Positions 63,201-64,000 of a stretch of DNA of 64,000 bases are shown one piece after another. Under the pieces are notes generated by a model. It searched no databases. It saw nothing but the letters and a program-made list of their open reading frames with translations, and was not told the origin of the DNA. Position numbers and translations under genes: made by a program. The DNA lies in NCBI RefSeq assembly GCF_050948175.1, contig NC_135199.1, positions 8,622,501-8,686,500 on the forward strand, given 5' to 3'. Position 1 is the stretch's first letter, and every line of letters starts with the position of its first letter. Source of the stretch: Xylocopa sonorina (taxonomy: Eukaryota; Arthropoda; Insecta; Hymenoptera; Apidae).

Positions 63201-64000
63201 ATTCCTGGAGGAACGCAGGGCGCCATTTGCGCGATCCACGGCGCTCGACGTCCGCTACCGTGGCTCGTGTAAGTTGAATGTAGTATGAAATCGTGGTAGG
63301 TTGTCCAGCACACCGGGATTAGCGTGGTTTGCGAGTAGGCAGAGTGAATTAGGGGTGATTCACCGGGTGGTTTCGCTTTGGTCTTGTTTTCGATGCTGTT
63401 GGGGACCTGTTGGGTTCTTTTCTCTCCTCGAGCATGAAAAAAGGGACGTTTCATACGACGATCACGTGGTTTCTCCTTGGAGAATTTTTATTTTATCCGT
63501 AGAAAAGAAATTAGGGATAAAATCCTTCGGATAACGATGACGCTGTTGAACTTCTGTTTTGAGATGTACAAAATTCAAAAAACTACCCTTTCGCTGCTAT
63601 AATAACTACGTGGTAGCATTTTGTACTGCTAGAAATGAAAAAGAGAGTACCATTACGATTAAAAAAAATGCAAAAGTGGAGTTTTACGGGAGCATCCATT
63701 ACGTAATGGTGGCATTCTGCAAGCTGCACCAAAAACAAATACAAAAGCTGAAAACATTGTGATAATAAAATAAAAACATTTTCATTTAAATGTCCATCGA
63801 TCTCTCCATACAAGAACAGCTAGTTCCGCGGTAACTCGTAGCACGATCTAATCAAAGGAACCCATCGAACGATCTCGCGCACCTCGCGCTACGATGACGA
63901 AACGCGAAGAGAAAGTTTCGATGATCCTTCCTGGTGTCTTCATGATTCATCGAATTCGCCGCTGCAACCACCCACGCTAATCATCGCTCGACGACTGTAT
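43558..64000. other. 20-kb gene-poor, CpG-rich sequence
   Basis: No gene, tRNA or known microRNA could be supported here. Open frames reach 225 codons (58854-59531, minus) and 177 codons (45817-46350, plus), but they are Arg/Ser/Pro-rich, overlap frames on the other strand and lack domains, as expected where CpG-rich DNA has few stop codons. A GA repeat lies at 45175-45220. The stretch may be introns or enhancers of a gene outside the window. Confidence 0.5.
45175..45220. repeat. AG microsatellite, about 46 bases
   Basis: A perfect AG dinucleotide array. On the minus strand it creates spurious Leu-Ser open frames, which I do not treat as genes. Confidence 0.97.

Overview
The window is nuclear DNA from an insect, most likely an aculeate hymenopteran such as a bee. 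The evidence is spliced genes with short GT-AG introns, AATAAA polyadenylation signals, animal protein families, a TTAA-flanked piggyBac element, and patchy base composition with a gene block that is AT-rich and CpG-poor beside a CpG-rich, gene-poor stretch. The species call is inference. No prokaryotic, viral or CRISPR features were seen.

Left part (1-17.7 kb). A large single-exon coding region on the minus strand (377-4288) encodes a 1303-residue secreted, Thr/Pro-rich, mucin-like protein I do not recognise. A plausible non-coding first exon for it lies about 3.3 kb upstream. Next comes a compact set of four housekeeping genes. RNA polymerase I subunit RPA49/POLR1E (minus, 5 exons) and the co-chaperone SGT1 (plus, 4 exons) diverge from a 567-bp shared promoter region. 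SGT1 converges tail to tail on CCDC51/MITOK, a mitochondrial inner-membrane coiled-coil protein (minus, 2 exons). CCDC51 in turn diverges from SRBD1, a Tex-family S1-domain protein (plus, 2 exons), over 682 bp. Exon junctions were rebuilt by hand; all phases close and give full-length proteins of 381, 215, 315 and 885 residues. They share no single pathway (rRNA transcription, HSP90 client folding, mitochondrial K+ handling, nucleic-acid binding), so the clustering looks like compact gene packing and not a functional operon.

Right part (17.7-64 kb). About 46 kb holds almost no recognisable coding sequence. From about 20.5 kb onward it is more GC- and CpG-rich, which leaves many chance open frames on both strands. 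Items I can support are: a candidate 57-codon exon at 19955-20125 with neuropeptide-precursor-like features; three diverged copies of a ~130-bp tandem repeat at about 23.95-24.33 kb; several simple repeats, including a 69-bp CT tract, a 46-bp AG tract and a run of 16 G; a short degenerate minisatellite near 40.5 kb; and one apparently intact piggyBac-like transposon (41594-43557) with TTAA duplications, 13-bp terminal inverted repeats and an uninterrupted transposase. The rest is probably intergenic or intronic and regulatory, perhaps for a gene outside the window.
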